The notes beneath the pieces were generated by a model. It was not told where the DNA came from and did no database searches. It was given only the letters and a program-made list of their open reading frames with translations. Position numbers and translations under genes: made by a program. DNA of 40,431 nucleotides from an uncultured Lachnospiraceae bacterium (lineage in GTDB: Bacteria; Bacillota; Clostridia; Lachnospirales; Lachnospiraceae). Below, piece by piece: positions 15,497 to 22,935 of this stretch. The stretch lies in NCBI GenBank assembly GCA_910585075.1, contig CAJUED010000035.1, forward strand, positions 1 to 40,431. The letters are read 5' to 3'. Numbering within the stretch: position 1 is the stretch's first letter; every line of letters begins with the position of its first letter.

Positions 15497-16390
15497 ATGA
15501 TGAAAAAACAGGTCAAAGAAGGAAAAAAAGAAGAATTTGACATTCGGGATGAAGGAAAAAGGCTTTTGCTTGTGGTGGCGGCTTCCTTTATTATGGCGCT
15601 TAATATCAACAGTTTTATCCATGCGGGAAATTTGATTCCTGGCGGTTTTAACGGGATAACGCTGCTTATACAGCAGATTGGCGATGTATTCTGGAATGTG
15701 AAGATTCCTTATACGGCGGTGAATCTGCTGCTCAATGCAGTGCCTGTTTTTATCAGCTTCAAATTTATAGGAAAGAAGTTTACCGGGTATTCCTGCCTGA
15801 TGATCGTATTATCCGGTATCCTGACGGATATTCTTCCGGGCAGGGCTGTGACCCAGGATATCCTGTTGGTATGCGTGTTTGGAGGAATCATCAATGCCTT
15901 TGCGATTAGTCTTTGCCTGTTTGCCCATGCTACCAGCGGAGGAACGGACTTTATTGCCATTTTCTTTTCGGAAAAATATGGGATAGATACATGGAATTAC
16001 ATTTTTGTGGGAAATGTGATCGTTCTTTTGATCGCAGGAGCTTTGTTTGGCTGGACAGAGGCTCTTTACTCCATCATTTTCCAGTTTACCTCCACCCAGG
16101 TGCTGCATCAAATTTACAGGCACTATCAAAAAGAAACCCTGTTTATCATCACCGAAAAACCGGATGAAGTTTACGAGGAAATCAAAAATATCACAAACCA
16201 TGATGCAACTTTGTTTAAGGGAGTTGGATGCTACAGGAAACAGGAATGCAATATGCTGTATTCTGTAGTGGGCAGTGATGAAATCCGTAAAGTTGTGTCC
16301 AAGATACGGGAGGTTGATGGGCATGCTTTTATCAACACCATGAAGACAGAGCAGATTACGGGAAGATTTTATAAACGGCCTAATGATTAA
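15497..16390 (+). CDS. YitT family membrane protein with DUF2179 domain
   Basis: The protein has 297 residues. About 25 polar residues precede five or six hydrophobic helices starting with VVAASFIMALNINSFI and carrying the family motif AGNLIPGGFNGITLL. The end is a soluble domain (about residues 210-290: TLFIITEKPDEVYEEI to INTMKTEQITGRF) that matches DUF2179, a small ligand-binding-type fold. Molecular function is unknown for the family; YitT-like proteins are widespread in spore formers. It lies 6 bp after the cotH-like gene, so the two are probably one transcript. Confidence 0.9.
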   Translation: MMKKQVKEGKKEEFDIRDEGKRLLLVVAASFIMALNINSFIHAGNLIPGGFNGITLLIQQIGDVFWNVKIPYTAVNLLLNAVPVFISFKFIGKKFTGYSCLMIVLSGILTDILPGRAVTQDILLVCVFGGIINAFAISLCLFAHATSGGTDFIAIFFSEKYGIDTWNYIFVGNVIVLLIAGALFGWTEALYSIIFQFTSTQVLHQIYRHYQKETLFIITEKPDEVYEEIKNITNHDATLFKGVGCYRKQECNMLYSVVGSDEIRKVVSKIREVDGHAFINTMKTEQITGRFYKRPND

Positions 16391-16418
16391 AGCATGGATT
16401 TGCCGGACAAATGCCGGC

Positions 16419-16433
16419 GGGCTGAATGGTTAC
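16419..16433 (-). repeat. Diverged copy of the GTAACAGTTCAGYC repeat end
   Basis: GGGCTGAATGGTTAC differs at one position from the GGGCTGAACTGTTAC type seen at 30.22 and 36.91 kb. It lies in the short gap before the Spo0A-like gene. Confidence 0.25.
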
Positions 16434-16523
16434 AGGCGAATTGCGCGATGAATGACAGTTGAATTGGCGTATCATGTTCCTTATAATAAATTCATAGCAA
16501 TATTTGTGAAAAATGGAGGGAAT

Positions 16524-17042
16524 ATGATGGAACAGTTGAATTTGTCAACAATTGAAGATACAGAAAAAGTATATCAGATTTTAGGCGAGCTGATACATAT
16601 GGACAGGGAATTTCAGATTATGATAACAGTGCCCTCCGGCAGCAGGCCTGAGTTTGAGCGGGAGAGTGCACCTGAGCCGGACAAGAAGTCCGCTCATAAT
16701 TTGGAAAAGGATGTTACGGATATGATTCACGAGATTGGCGTTCCCGCCCATATCAAAGGATATCAGTATCTGAGAGAGGCGATTATGATGTCTGTGGAAA
16801 ACCCGGATATGCTTGGCTCAATAACTAAAGTGCTTTATCCCACCATTGCCAGAAAAAACCAGACCACCGCAAGCCGTGTGGAGCGGGCAATCAGACATGC
16901 CATAGAGGTGGCCTGGAACCGGGGACGGATGGAAACTTTAGACGCTATGTTCGGGTATACCATTAATACGGGGAAAGGAAAGCCTACTAATTCGGAATTT
17001 ATTGCTTTGATTGCGGATAAAATCAGGCTTCAATATCGGTAG
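16524..17042 (+). CDS. Spo0A DNA-binding-domain protein lacking a receiver domain
   Basis: The start at 16524 follows GGAGGG at 16515-16520; a longer in-frame ATG at 16452 lacks such a site. The 172 residues comprise about 65 residues with no receiver features, then a clear Spo0A C-terminal domain: IGVPAHIKGYQYLREAI, then the recognition-helix region SRVERAIRHAIEVAWNRG, then GKPTNSEFIALIADKI. Full Spo0A is about 260-280 residues with a phosphorylatable receiver; none of its Asp-pocket motifs is present here. In spore formers Spo0A binds 0A boxes and controls entry into sporulation. A receiver-less version could bind the same sites without phosphorylation control, as activator or competitor. 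It is not a recent truncation by frameshift, as the N-terminal part is a clean frame with its own ribosome site. Confidence 0.9.
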   Translation: MMEQLNLSTIEDTEKVYQILGELIHMDREFQIMITVPSGSRPEFERESAPEPDKKSAHNLEKDVTDMIHEIGVPAHIKGYQYLREAIMMSVENPDMLGSITKVLYPTIARKNQTTASRVERAIRHAIEVAWNRGRMETLDAMFGYTINTGKGKPTNSEFIALIADKIRLQYR

Positions 17043-17069
17043 GATGAACTACACAGCTGAAGTAAAAGC

Positions 17070-17233
17070 TAGTACTCTGTCCTGAAAACCCTTGTGCAAA
17101 TATTTCGGTCTATTTCTCCGATTGCACAAGTCCGGAATACTCAGCGTAGCCCGCTACGCCTCCGTTTCTGAACTTGCACACTCGAAAAAATATCCTCGAA
17201 AATTTGCACAGGAACTTCAAGGACAGAGTACTA
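17070..17233. mobile_element. MITE-like element with 14-bp perfect terminal inverted repeats
   Basis: TAGTACTCTGTCCT at 17070-17083 is repeated inverted at 17220-17233, framing 164 bp with no coding signal. Inside are further palindromes: CTTGTGCAAAT with ATTGCACAAG, GCGTAG-CCCG-CTACGC, and TTTGCACA repeats near the right end. Size, end symmetry and lack of genes fit a miniature inverted-repeat element. No clear target duplication was found, so a folded RNA element is the other reading. Confidence 0.6.
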
Positions 17234-17265
17234 GGCGCTTCAAAATCATAAGATGTTATGGTTTG

Positions 17266-17313
17266 AGGGCGGAAATCGGGCTGACAATAGCCGGTTTCCG
17301 CCCTGTTTTTTTT
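17266..17313 (+). terminator. Intrinsic terminator upstream of the beta-glucosidase gene
   Basis: AGGGCGGAAA-t-CGGGCT pairs with AGCCGG-TTTCCGCCCT, followed by G and eight T. It ends whatever is transcribed from the Spo0A-like gene. The rest of the gap 17314-17500 is A/T-rich with an operator-like palindrome. Confidence 0.85.
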
Positions 17314-17417
17314 CAATATTACATCATTTGCTGCAAAAATCATTTTTTGATTATAGACGTAAAAAAGAGACTTTGTTAATATAAAATTAAGACAAATCAA
17401 TGAAAGGGCGGAAAGAA

Positions 17418-17439
17418 GTTTGAAAATAACTTTCCAAAC
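17418..17439 (+). promoter_or_regulatory. Operator-like palindrome before the GH3 gene
   Basis: GTTTG-a-AAA-TAAC-TTT-c-CAAAC is symmetric at eight of nine positions per arm and lies 62 bp before the start codon. A sugar-responsive repressor site is possible; no regulator gene is next to it. Confidence 0.3.
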
Positions 17440-17500
17440 TATCTGATAACGTAGGTGTAAGGTTGAAAAAATAAAAGCGCGTCAAAATGGAGGAAAAAAG

Positions 17501-20152
17501 ATGAAACTTCGCAAAAGAGACTATCCGGGGACATTGTCCACAAAAGAAAGTGTGCGGGAACTGGAAAACCGCAGGATTACCAGAAAAGCGGCAGCCGAGG
17601 GAATTGTGCTTCTCGAAAATGACGGCGTGCTGCCTCTTAAGTCCGGGGAAAAAGTTGCTTTATATGGATTTGGAGCCAGATATACGGTAAAGGGAGGAAC
17701 CGGTTCGGGCAGTGTGAATAATCGCAGCAATGTGAATATCGACGAAGGGCTTCGCAATGCAGGATTTGTGATTACCACAGATGACTGGCTTGACGATTAT
17801 GACAGGCGATATGAGGCCGCAAGGGAAACATGGATAGCATCTATTTATGAGATAGCAGGAGGCCGGGATGATTTTTTTGCCCTGTACGGCGCCCATGCAG
17901 CCAATCCAATGGCTGCGCCTTCCGGAAAAGCAATCACTTTGGAGACAAAGACGGATGCGGACATTGGGATTTATGTAATCAGCAGAATTTCCGGGGAAGG
18001 CTCCGACCGTTATGAGAAAAAAGGGGATTATTATCTGTCGGATGAAGAATACGGTGAGCTTAAAAACATTACTTCTCTGTATGATAAGACCATCGTCATT
18101 CTGAATGTGGGCGGAATCATGGATCTTTCTTTTATGGACGAGCTGAAAATAGATGGGCTGGTATATCTCTCCCAGGCAGGCATGGAGGGCGGCAATGCCC
18201 TGGCGGATATTTTAAGCGGAAAGGTAACGCCCAGTGGTAAACTGACGGATACTTGGGCGTACACCTATAAGGACTATCCGGGCAGTGAGAATTTCAGCCA
18301 TAATAATGGTAATTTATTTGAGGAAAAATATGAAGAAGGGATTTACGTGGGCTACAGATATTTTGATTCCTTCAAAGTTAAGCCAAGGTACTGCTTTGGC
18401 TATGGGCTCTCTTATACGAAATTTACCATGAAGACCGAACAGGTTGCGTTACAAGGAAGCCAGGTGGTTTTGCAGGTAAGGGTAAAAAATACAGGCGCTA
18501 TGCCGGGAAAAGAGGTTGTGCAGGTATATGTCTCCTGCCCATCCGGACAGTTTAAGAAGGAGAAAAAACGGCTGACGGCCTTTACAAAGACAGGTCTTTT
18601 ACAGCCGGGAGAGGAAGAAGTGACGGTACTCAAATTTGATTTGTCCGCATTGGAATCCTATTGGGGCGGAAAAGCTTCCTACTATATGGATAAAGGCAGC
18701 TACTATGTTTTTGTGGGGGCTGACGGGGAAGATACGGAGATGGCAGGACGCCTAACGCTGACAGAAACGGCGCTTTTAAGGAAGGTTAGGAATATATGTC
18801 CCCTGCAAAATTCCCTGACGGAGCTTGCGCCCGGTGATGAAATGGTGGCGGCATGGGAGGCGGAGCATGCAAAACGCTGGGAGGAGAAAACGTTACCTTC
18901 TCTTTCTATGGATGAGGCGGTAAAGGAAATGCAGGCCAGATGGAATGAAAGCAGGAAAAGAGCGGAGGAAGAAGCTAAAGCAAAGGATAGCATAGACAGC
19001 CTGAGGGACAAAACAGAGGGCGAAAGCAATGTAAAAGATAACGTAAAAAACAAAGCAGAGGAGAGAGACAGAGCCGAGGAGAAAGACAGCGCAAAAGCCG
19101 ACATAAAAGACAGAGCCGAGGAGCTTGCAGAAAAACTGACGCTCATGGAAAAAGCAACGCTGGTCTGCGGCAGAGTCAAAGAAGGAGAGGCTCAGGTAAT
19201 CGGAAACGCATCTGTGACTGTGCCAGGGGCCGCAGGGGAAACCACCCGTATTCTGGAAGATTCCCACAATATTGGAAGCATGATTCTGGCGGACGGGCCT
19301 GCAGGACTGCGGCTTCTCATGCATTATGAGGAGAACCCGGCGGACGGCAGTATTTACACATTAAGTCCGGTAGAAAATCTGGAAAACCGCATTTTTCAAA
19401 AAGAATTTCTTCACGAAGGAGCGATTTCTCATTATCAGTATTGCAGCGCGATTCCGGTGGGGACCCTTCTGGCACAAAGCTTTGATACGGAGCTGATGGA
19501 AGAAATCGGGGAGATGATAGGGGGCGAGATGGAGGAATTCGGTATTACTCTTTGGCTGGCCCCGGGCATGAATATTCACCGTAATCCCTTGTGCGGAAGA
19601 AATTTTGAGTACTATTCCGAAGACCCGCTGGTAAGCGGCCTGATGGCAGCGGCAATTACCGCAGGGGTACAGAAAAAGCCGGGCATTGGAACCACTATCA
19701 AACATTTTGCATGCAACAATCAGGAGGACAACCGCTGGGGTGTGGACAGTGTTGTGTCGGAGAGAGCCCTTCGGGAAATTTATCTGAGAGGATTCGAGCT
19801 TGCGGTAAAAATGGCCCAGCCTATGGCGATCATGACATCCTACAATAAAATAAACGGCGTTCATGCTGCCAATAGCTTTGATTTGTGCACAACAGCGGCC
19901 AGAGAAGAATGGGGATTTCAGGGAATCATCATGACAGACTGGACCACCACCAACGGCGGGCACGGTTCCTCCGCAGCCGGATGCATCCGGGCGGGAAATG
20001 ATTTGGTGATGCCGGGGCGGATGTCGGATATACAGGAGATTGTGGATGCTGTCAGGGGAGAGAAACATCTCAATCTGGACGAGCACGATTTGGACGCGTG
20101 TGTGGTGCGGATTTTAAGAACGATATTGGCGTCCAATGCTTATGAGAATTGA
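17501..20152 (+). CDS. GH3 beta-glucosidase with swapped domain order and charged linker
   Basis: The protein has 883 residues. The usual GH3 order (catalytic barrel first) is reversed. Residues about 25-300 are the C-type sandwich domain with the acid/base Glu (E166 in SGEGSDRY); 310-430 is a fibronectin-like domain ending in YYVFVGADG; and the TIM-barrel domain comes last (about 545-880) with KHFACNNQEDNRW and nucleophile D813 in IIMTDWTT. The same swap is known from Butyrivibrio and Ruminococcus beta-glucosidases. A Lys/Glu/Asp-rich linker (about 480-545) joins the halves and contains a 15-bp DNA direct repeat (19067 and 19109). There is no signal peptide, so it should act in the cytoplasm on imported beta-glucosides. 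No transporter is adjacent. The start follows GGAGG. Substrate range is inferred from family only. Confidence 0.93.
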   Translation: MKLRKRDYPGTLSTKESVRELENRRITRKAAAEGIVLLENDGVLPLKSGEKVALYGFGARYTVKGGTGSGSVNNRSNVNIDEGLRNAGFVITTDDWLDDYDRRYEAARETWIASIYEIAGGRDDFFALYGAHAANPMAAPSGKAITLETKTDADIGIYVISRISGEGSDRYEKKGDYYLSDEEYGELKNITSLYDKTIVILNVGGIMDLSFMDELKIDGLVYLSQAGMEGGNALADILSGKVTPSGKLTDTWAYTYKDYPGSENFSHNNGNLFEEKYEEGIYVGYRYFDSFKVKPRYCFGYGLSYTKFTMKTEQVALQGSQVVLQVRVKNTGAMPGKEVVQVYVSCPSGQFKKEKKRLTAFTKTGLLQPGEEEVTVLKFDLSALESYWGGKASYYMDKGSYYVFVGADGEDTEMAGRLTLTETALLRKVRNICPLQNSLTELAPGDEMVAAWEAEHAKRWEEKTLPSLSMDEAVKEMQARWNESRKRAEEEAKAKDSIDSLRDKTEGESNVKDNVKNKAEERDRAEEKDSAKADIKDRAEELAEKLTLMEKATLVCGRVKEGEAQVIGNASVTVPGAAGETTRILEDSHNIGSMILADGPAGLRLLMHYEENPADGSIYTLSPVENLENRIFQKEFLHEGAISHYQYCSAIPVGTLLAQSFDTELMEEIGEMIGGEMEEFGITLWLAPGMNIHRNPLCGRNFEYYSEDPLVSGLMAAAITAGVQKKPGIGTTIKHFACNNQEDNRWGVDSVVSERALREIYLRGFELAVKMAQPMAIMTSYNKINGVHAANSFDLCTTAAREEWGFQGIIMTDWTTTNGGHGSSAAGCIRAGNDLVMPGRMSDIQEIVDAVRGEKHLNLDEHDLDACVVRILRTILASNAYEN

Positions 20153-20263
20153 TTTCCGCGAGTAACGAGCCAAGTGGCTGTTTATAGCCAGCTAGCTGCC
20201 ACAGACATTTGGCGACTGCCGCGAGGGTCACATGCCCCGTTGCTTGCAGCGGGGTTGTTGACT
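20149..20263. repeat. Dispersed structured repeat R2, copy 1
   Basis: It begins on the GH3 stop codon. It shares with 36234-36361 the blocks TTGATT-CCGCGAG-AACGAG, CGACTGCCG-GAGGGTC, CCGTTGCTTGCAGCGGGG and TTGACT. GCCAA (20169-20173) pairs with TTGGC (20209-20213); the other copy has GTCAA/TTGAC at the same place. A terminal hairpin CCCCGTTGC/GCAGCGGGG follows. Confidence 0.65.
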
Positions 20264-20297
20264 GAAAGATTAGGTAAAGCAAGGGCATTTATGCAAC

Positions 20298-20327
20298 TTT
20301 ACATATGATATGTGTTTGTAGTATACT
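20298..20327 (+). promoter_or_regulatory. Putative promoter of the SDR gene
   Basis: TTTACA at 20298-20303 and TATACT at 20322-20327 are 18 nt apart. The start codon is about 100 nt downstream, leaving room for the palindrome at 20360-20380. Confidence 0.45.
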
Positions 20328-20359
20328 CAATATTATAGAAACAAAAATAATTTGGCACA

Positions 20360-20380
20360 CTGTGAAATATTTTGTCACAG
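20360..20380 (+). promoter_or_regulatory. Operator-like palindrome in the SDR leader
   Basis: CTGTGA and TCACAG flank a 9-nt A/T-rich centre. The arms look like Crp/Fnr-type half sites, but the spacing is three longer than the usual six. A repressor site downstream of the promoter is plausible. Confidence 0.3.
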
Positions 20381-20424
20381 AAAATTTATGTATGTCTTGG
20401 TAGAAGGCAGAAATGGAGGTTATG

Positions 20425-21171
20425 ATGTTATTAGAGGGAAAAGTAGCGGTTGTTACAGGAGGAACCAGAGGGATCGGTTTTGAGATTGTCCGTAAGTATC
20501 TTGCAAACGGTGCAAAGGTAGTGCTGTTTGGCTCCAGACAGGAAACGGTGGATAAGGCGCTGGAAAAATTAAATGCGGAAAATGCGGCGTGGGAAGTGGA
20601 CGGCATGTGCCCTAAGCTGACAGACGCCGGGGAAGTGGAGAAGGCCATTTTATCCGTAAAAGAAAAGTTCGGAAGGATTGACATTCTGGTAAACAACGCG
20701 GGAATTTCCCAGAGCACGCCTCTTTATAATTATACGGCGGAGGAGTTTGACAAATGTATTGACTTAAATGTGCGTGCGCTGTTCTATACAATTTTGCCCA
20801 CAGCTAAAATTATGAAGGAGCAGGGCGGCGGCTGCATTTTAAATACCAGCTCTATGGTAAGTATTTCCGGGCAGCCTGCCGGCGTTGGTTATCCTACCAG
20901 CAAGTTTGCGGTAAACGGTATGACCATTTCCCTTGCAAGAGAGCTGGCGAAGGACCACATTCGCGTGAATGCCGTAGCGCCTGGCGTAACCAGGACAGAT
21001 ATGGTAGCGGCACTTCCGGCGGACATGGTGGCAAGAATTTCCGCACAGATACCTTTGGGCAGACCGGGAGAGCCGGAGGAGGTTGCAAATGCATTCCTGT
21101 ATCTTGCAAGCGATATGGCGTCCTATGTGACAGGCGAGATTTTGTCCGTGGACGGGGCCAGCAGAGCATAG
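20425..21171 (+). CDS. Short-chain dehydrogenase/reductase (FabG/BaiA-like)
   Basis: The protein has 248 residues from the ATG at 20425, chosen because GGAGG at 20415-20419 then has 5-nt spacing. The classical SDR parts are all present: cofactor loop TGGTRGIG (11-18), NNAG (90-93), catalytic S142/S143 with Y156 and K160 (YPTSK), and PGVTRTDM. The wording TGGTRGIGF, GAKVVLFG and GVGYPTSK is close to what I recall of BaiA bile-acid 3-alpha-dehydrogenases, but the position after LFG carries Ser-Arg, which favours NADP(H), where BaiA has Glu. It could thus be a hydroxysteroid dehydrogenase, a 3-oxoacyl-ACP reductase or another ketone reductase. It has its own promoter and no pathway partners nearby. 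Confidence 0.85.
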   Translation: MLLEGKVAVVTGGTRGIGFEIVRKYLANGAKVVLFGSRQETVDKALEKLNAENAAWEVDGMCPKLTDAGEVEKAILSVKEKFGRIDILVNNAGISQSTPLYNYTAEEFDKCIDLNVRALFYTILPTAKIMKEQGGGCILNTSSMVSISGQPAGVGYPTSKFAVNGMTISLARELAKDHIRVNAVAPGVTRTDMVAALPADMVARISAQIPLGRPGEPEEVANAFLYLASDMASYVTGEILSVDGASRA

Positions 21172-21235
21172 ATGGAAAAATCGGAGATTTTTCCATCATA
21201 CAAATTTGTGCTCACGCGCAAATTTGCAGGCTGTC
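21171..21235 (+). repeat. Intercistronic structured element, copy B1
   Basis: It begins on the last base of the SDR stop codon. Stem 1 is a perfect 12-bp hairpin (GATGGAAAAATC-GGA-complement, 21171-21197). Stem 2 is CAAATTTGTGC (21201-21211) with GCGCAAATTTG (21216-21226) around a 4-nt loop. The tail CAGGCTGTC is shared with copies A and B2. Confidence 0.65.
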
Positions 21236-21360
21236 AAAAACATAGAAAGTTCTAAGTCCGCAAAAATTCCCTGAGAGGGCGGGCATTCTTCACCGGAGTC
21301 TGTGCTTACGCGCAAATTTGCAGGCTGTCGAAAGGGTAAAAAGTTCTAAGTCCGCAAAAA
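21216..21360 (+). repeat. Tandem duplication within the sdr-glgA spacer (copies B1/B2)
   Basis: GCGCAAATTTGCAGGCTGTC occurs at 21216 and 21310, and AAAGTTCTAAGTCCGCAAAAA-type sequence at 21246 and 21340, a period of 94 bp. The second unit starts GCATTCTTCA like copy A at 9.1 kb. Confidence 0.7.
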
Positions 21361-21378
21361 CGCGGACTAAGAACTTTT
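21339..21378 (+). terminator. Large hairpin, probable terminator before glgA
   Basis: A 17-bp stem with one mismatch (AAAAGTTCTAAGTCCGC against GCGGACTAAGAACTTTT) and a 6-nt loop ends in TTTT. The T-run is short, so efficiency is uncertain. It is built from the second tandem unit. Confidence 0.5.
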
Positions 21379-21407
21379 GCGGTTTGTGGAGGAAAGGAAA
21401 ATTTTGC

Positions 21408-21436
21408 TTTAATTAGGCGGATGGATGTTGTATAAT
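21408..21436 (+). promoter_or_regulatory. Putative promoter of glgA
   Basis: A perfect TATAAT at 21431-21436 has TTTAAT 17 nt upstream (21408-21413). The start codon is 33 nt later. Confidence 0.5.
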
Positions 21437-21468
21437 AGTATGAAATAATAGTTATTGGAGGGTTAGCG

Positions 21469-22914
21469 ATGAAAAACATTTTATTTGTCGCATCAGAAGG
21501 TGTTCCATTTATTAAAACCGGGGGGCTTGCTGATGTAGTGGGTTCACTTCCGAAATGTATTGATAAGCAGTATTTTGATGTGAGGGTGATTCTTCCCAAA
21601 TATACCTGCATGTCACAGGAAATGAAGGATAAGCTTAGTTATGTAACGCATTTTTATATGGATTTTCATTGGAAGAACGAATATGTTGGTATTCTGTATG
21701 CTGAAGTGGACGGGGTCAAATACTACTTTATCGACAATGAAATGTTCTTTAACGGTTTCAAACCTTATAGTGATAATGCGCTGTTTGAAATTGAAAAATA
21801 TGCATTTTTCTCTAAAGCGGCATTGTCCATCCTGCCTGTCATTGATTTCAGACCGGATTTAATCCACTGTCATGACTGGCAGACCGGTCTTATTCCCGTA
21901 TATCTGAAAGAACGTTTTCAGGGAAGTGATTTTTACCGTGGAATTAAGTCCGTTATGACAATCCATAACCTGAAATTCCAAGGTAAATGGAGTATAAAGG
22001 AAGTGCAGGATATCACAGGCTTACCTTCTTATTACTTTACACCGGATAAGCTGGAGCTTTTCAAAGACGCCAACCTGTTAAAGGGTGGACTTGTCTATGC
22101 GGATGCGATCACTACCGTAAGCGATACTTATGCGGAGGAAATCAAAACAGAGTTTTACGGCGAGCAGTTAGATGGTCTTATGCGTGCAAGGAGCAACTCG
22201 CTGCGGGGTATTGTAAACGGTATTGATTATGATGACTTTAACCCTGAGACAGACATTCATATTGAGCATAAATATAACGCTATGAACTTCCGCAAAGAGA
22301 AGGTGAAAAATAAACGTGCCCTTCAGGCGGAGTTAGGGCTTGCCCAGGATGATAAGATGATGATGATCGGTATCGTGTCAAGGCTTACGGACCAGAAGGG
22401 CTTTGATCTGATTGCCTATGTGATGGATGAGCTCTGTCAGGATCAGGTTCAGCTTGTTATTTTAGGTACCGGTGAGGAACGCTATGAAAATATGTTCCGG
22501 CATTTTGATTGGAAGTATAATGATAAGATATCTGCGAATATATATTATTCAGATGCATTATCCCATAAGATTTATGCGGCCAGCGATGCATTCCTGATGC
22601 CTTCCCTGTTTGAGCCCTGCGGCCTGAGCCAGCTTATGAGCCTGCGTTATGGCACAGTTCCCATCGTCAGGGAGACGGGCGGACTGAAAGATACGGTTGA
22701 TCCTTACAATGAATATGAGGGTACAGGAACAGGATTTTCCTTTACAAATTATAATGCCCACGAAATGCTGAACACCATCCGGTACGCGGAACGCATTTAT
22801 TACGACAAAAAGCGTGAGTGGAATAAGATTGTAGATCGCGGCATGGCGGCTGACTTTTCATGGAATGTTTCAGCGGCAAAATATCAGGAGATGTATGACT
22901 GGCTGATTGGATAA
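21469..22914 (+). CDS. glgA: Glycogen synthase (ADP-glucose, GT5)
   Basis: The 481 residues match the usual GlgA length. It transfers glucose from ADP-glucose to a growing alpha-1,4-glucan. The ADP-glucose-binding motif KTGGLADVVGSLP lies at residues 17-29, with HDWQTGLIPVYL near 140 and the C-terminal PSLFEPCGLSQLMSLRYGT motif with the retaining-transferase Glu. The start follows GGAGGG. Glycogen partners (glgB, glgC, glgD) are absent here, so they must lie elsewhere; isolated glgA genes are common in Lachnospiraceae. The SpoVB-like gene begins 21 bp later and may be co-transcribed. Confidence 0.95.
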   Translation: MKNILFVASEGVPFIKTGGLADVVGSLPKCIDKQYFDVRVILPKYTCMSQEMKDKLSYVTHFYMDFHWKNEYVGILYAEVDGVKYYFIDNEMFFNGFKPYSDNALFEIEKYAFFSKAALSILPVIDFRPDLIHCHDWQTGLIPVYLKERFQGSDFYRGIKSVMTIHNLKFQGKWSIKEVQDITGLPSYYFTPDKLELFKDANLLKGGLVYADAITTVSDTYAEEIKTEFYGEQLDGLMRARSNSLRGIVNGIDYDDFNPETDIHIEHKYNAMNFRKEKVKNKRALQAELGLAQDDKMMMIGIVSRLTDQKGFDLIAYVMDELCQDQVQLVILGTGEERYENMFRHFDWKYNDKISANIYYSDALSHKIYAASDAFLMPSLFEPCGLSQLMSLRYGTVPIVRETGGLKDTVDPYNEYEGTGTGFSFTNYNAHEMLNTIRYAERIYYDKKREWNKIVDRGMAADFSWNVSAAKYQEMYDWLIG

Positions 22915-22935
22915 GATTTTTGGAGTATAGCGGCA

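Noticed and set aside
17092..17400. 95- and 96-codon frames on both strands near 17.1-17.4 kb
   Set aside because: They cover the MITE-like element and the terminator; overlapping on both strands with no ribosome site or domain.
19361..20086. 241-codon minus-strand frame
   Set aside because: Antisense to the GH3 catalytic domain, which has clear motifs and codon pattern on the plus strand.
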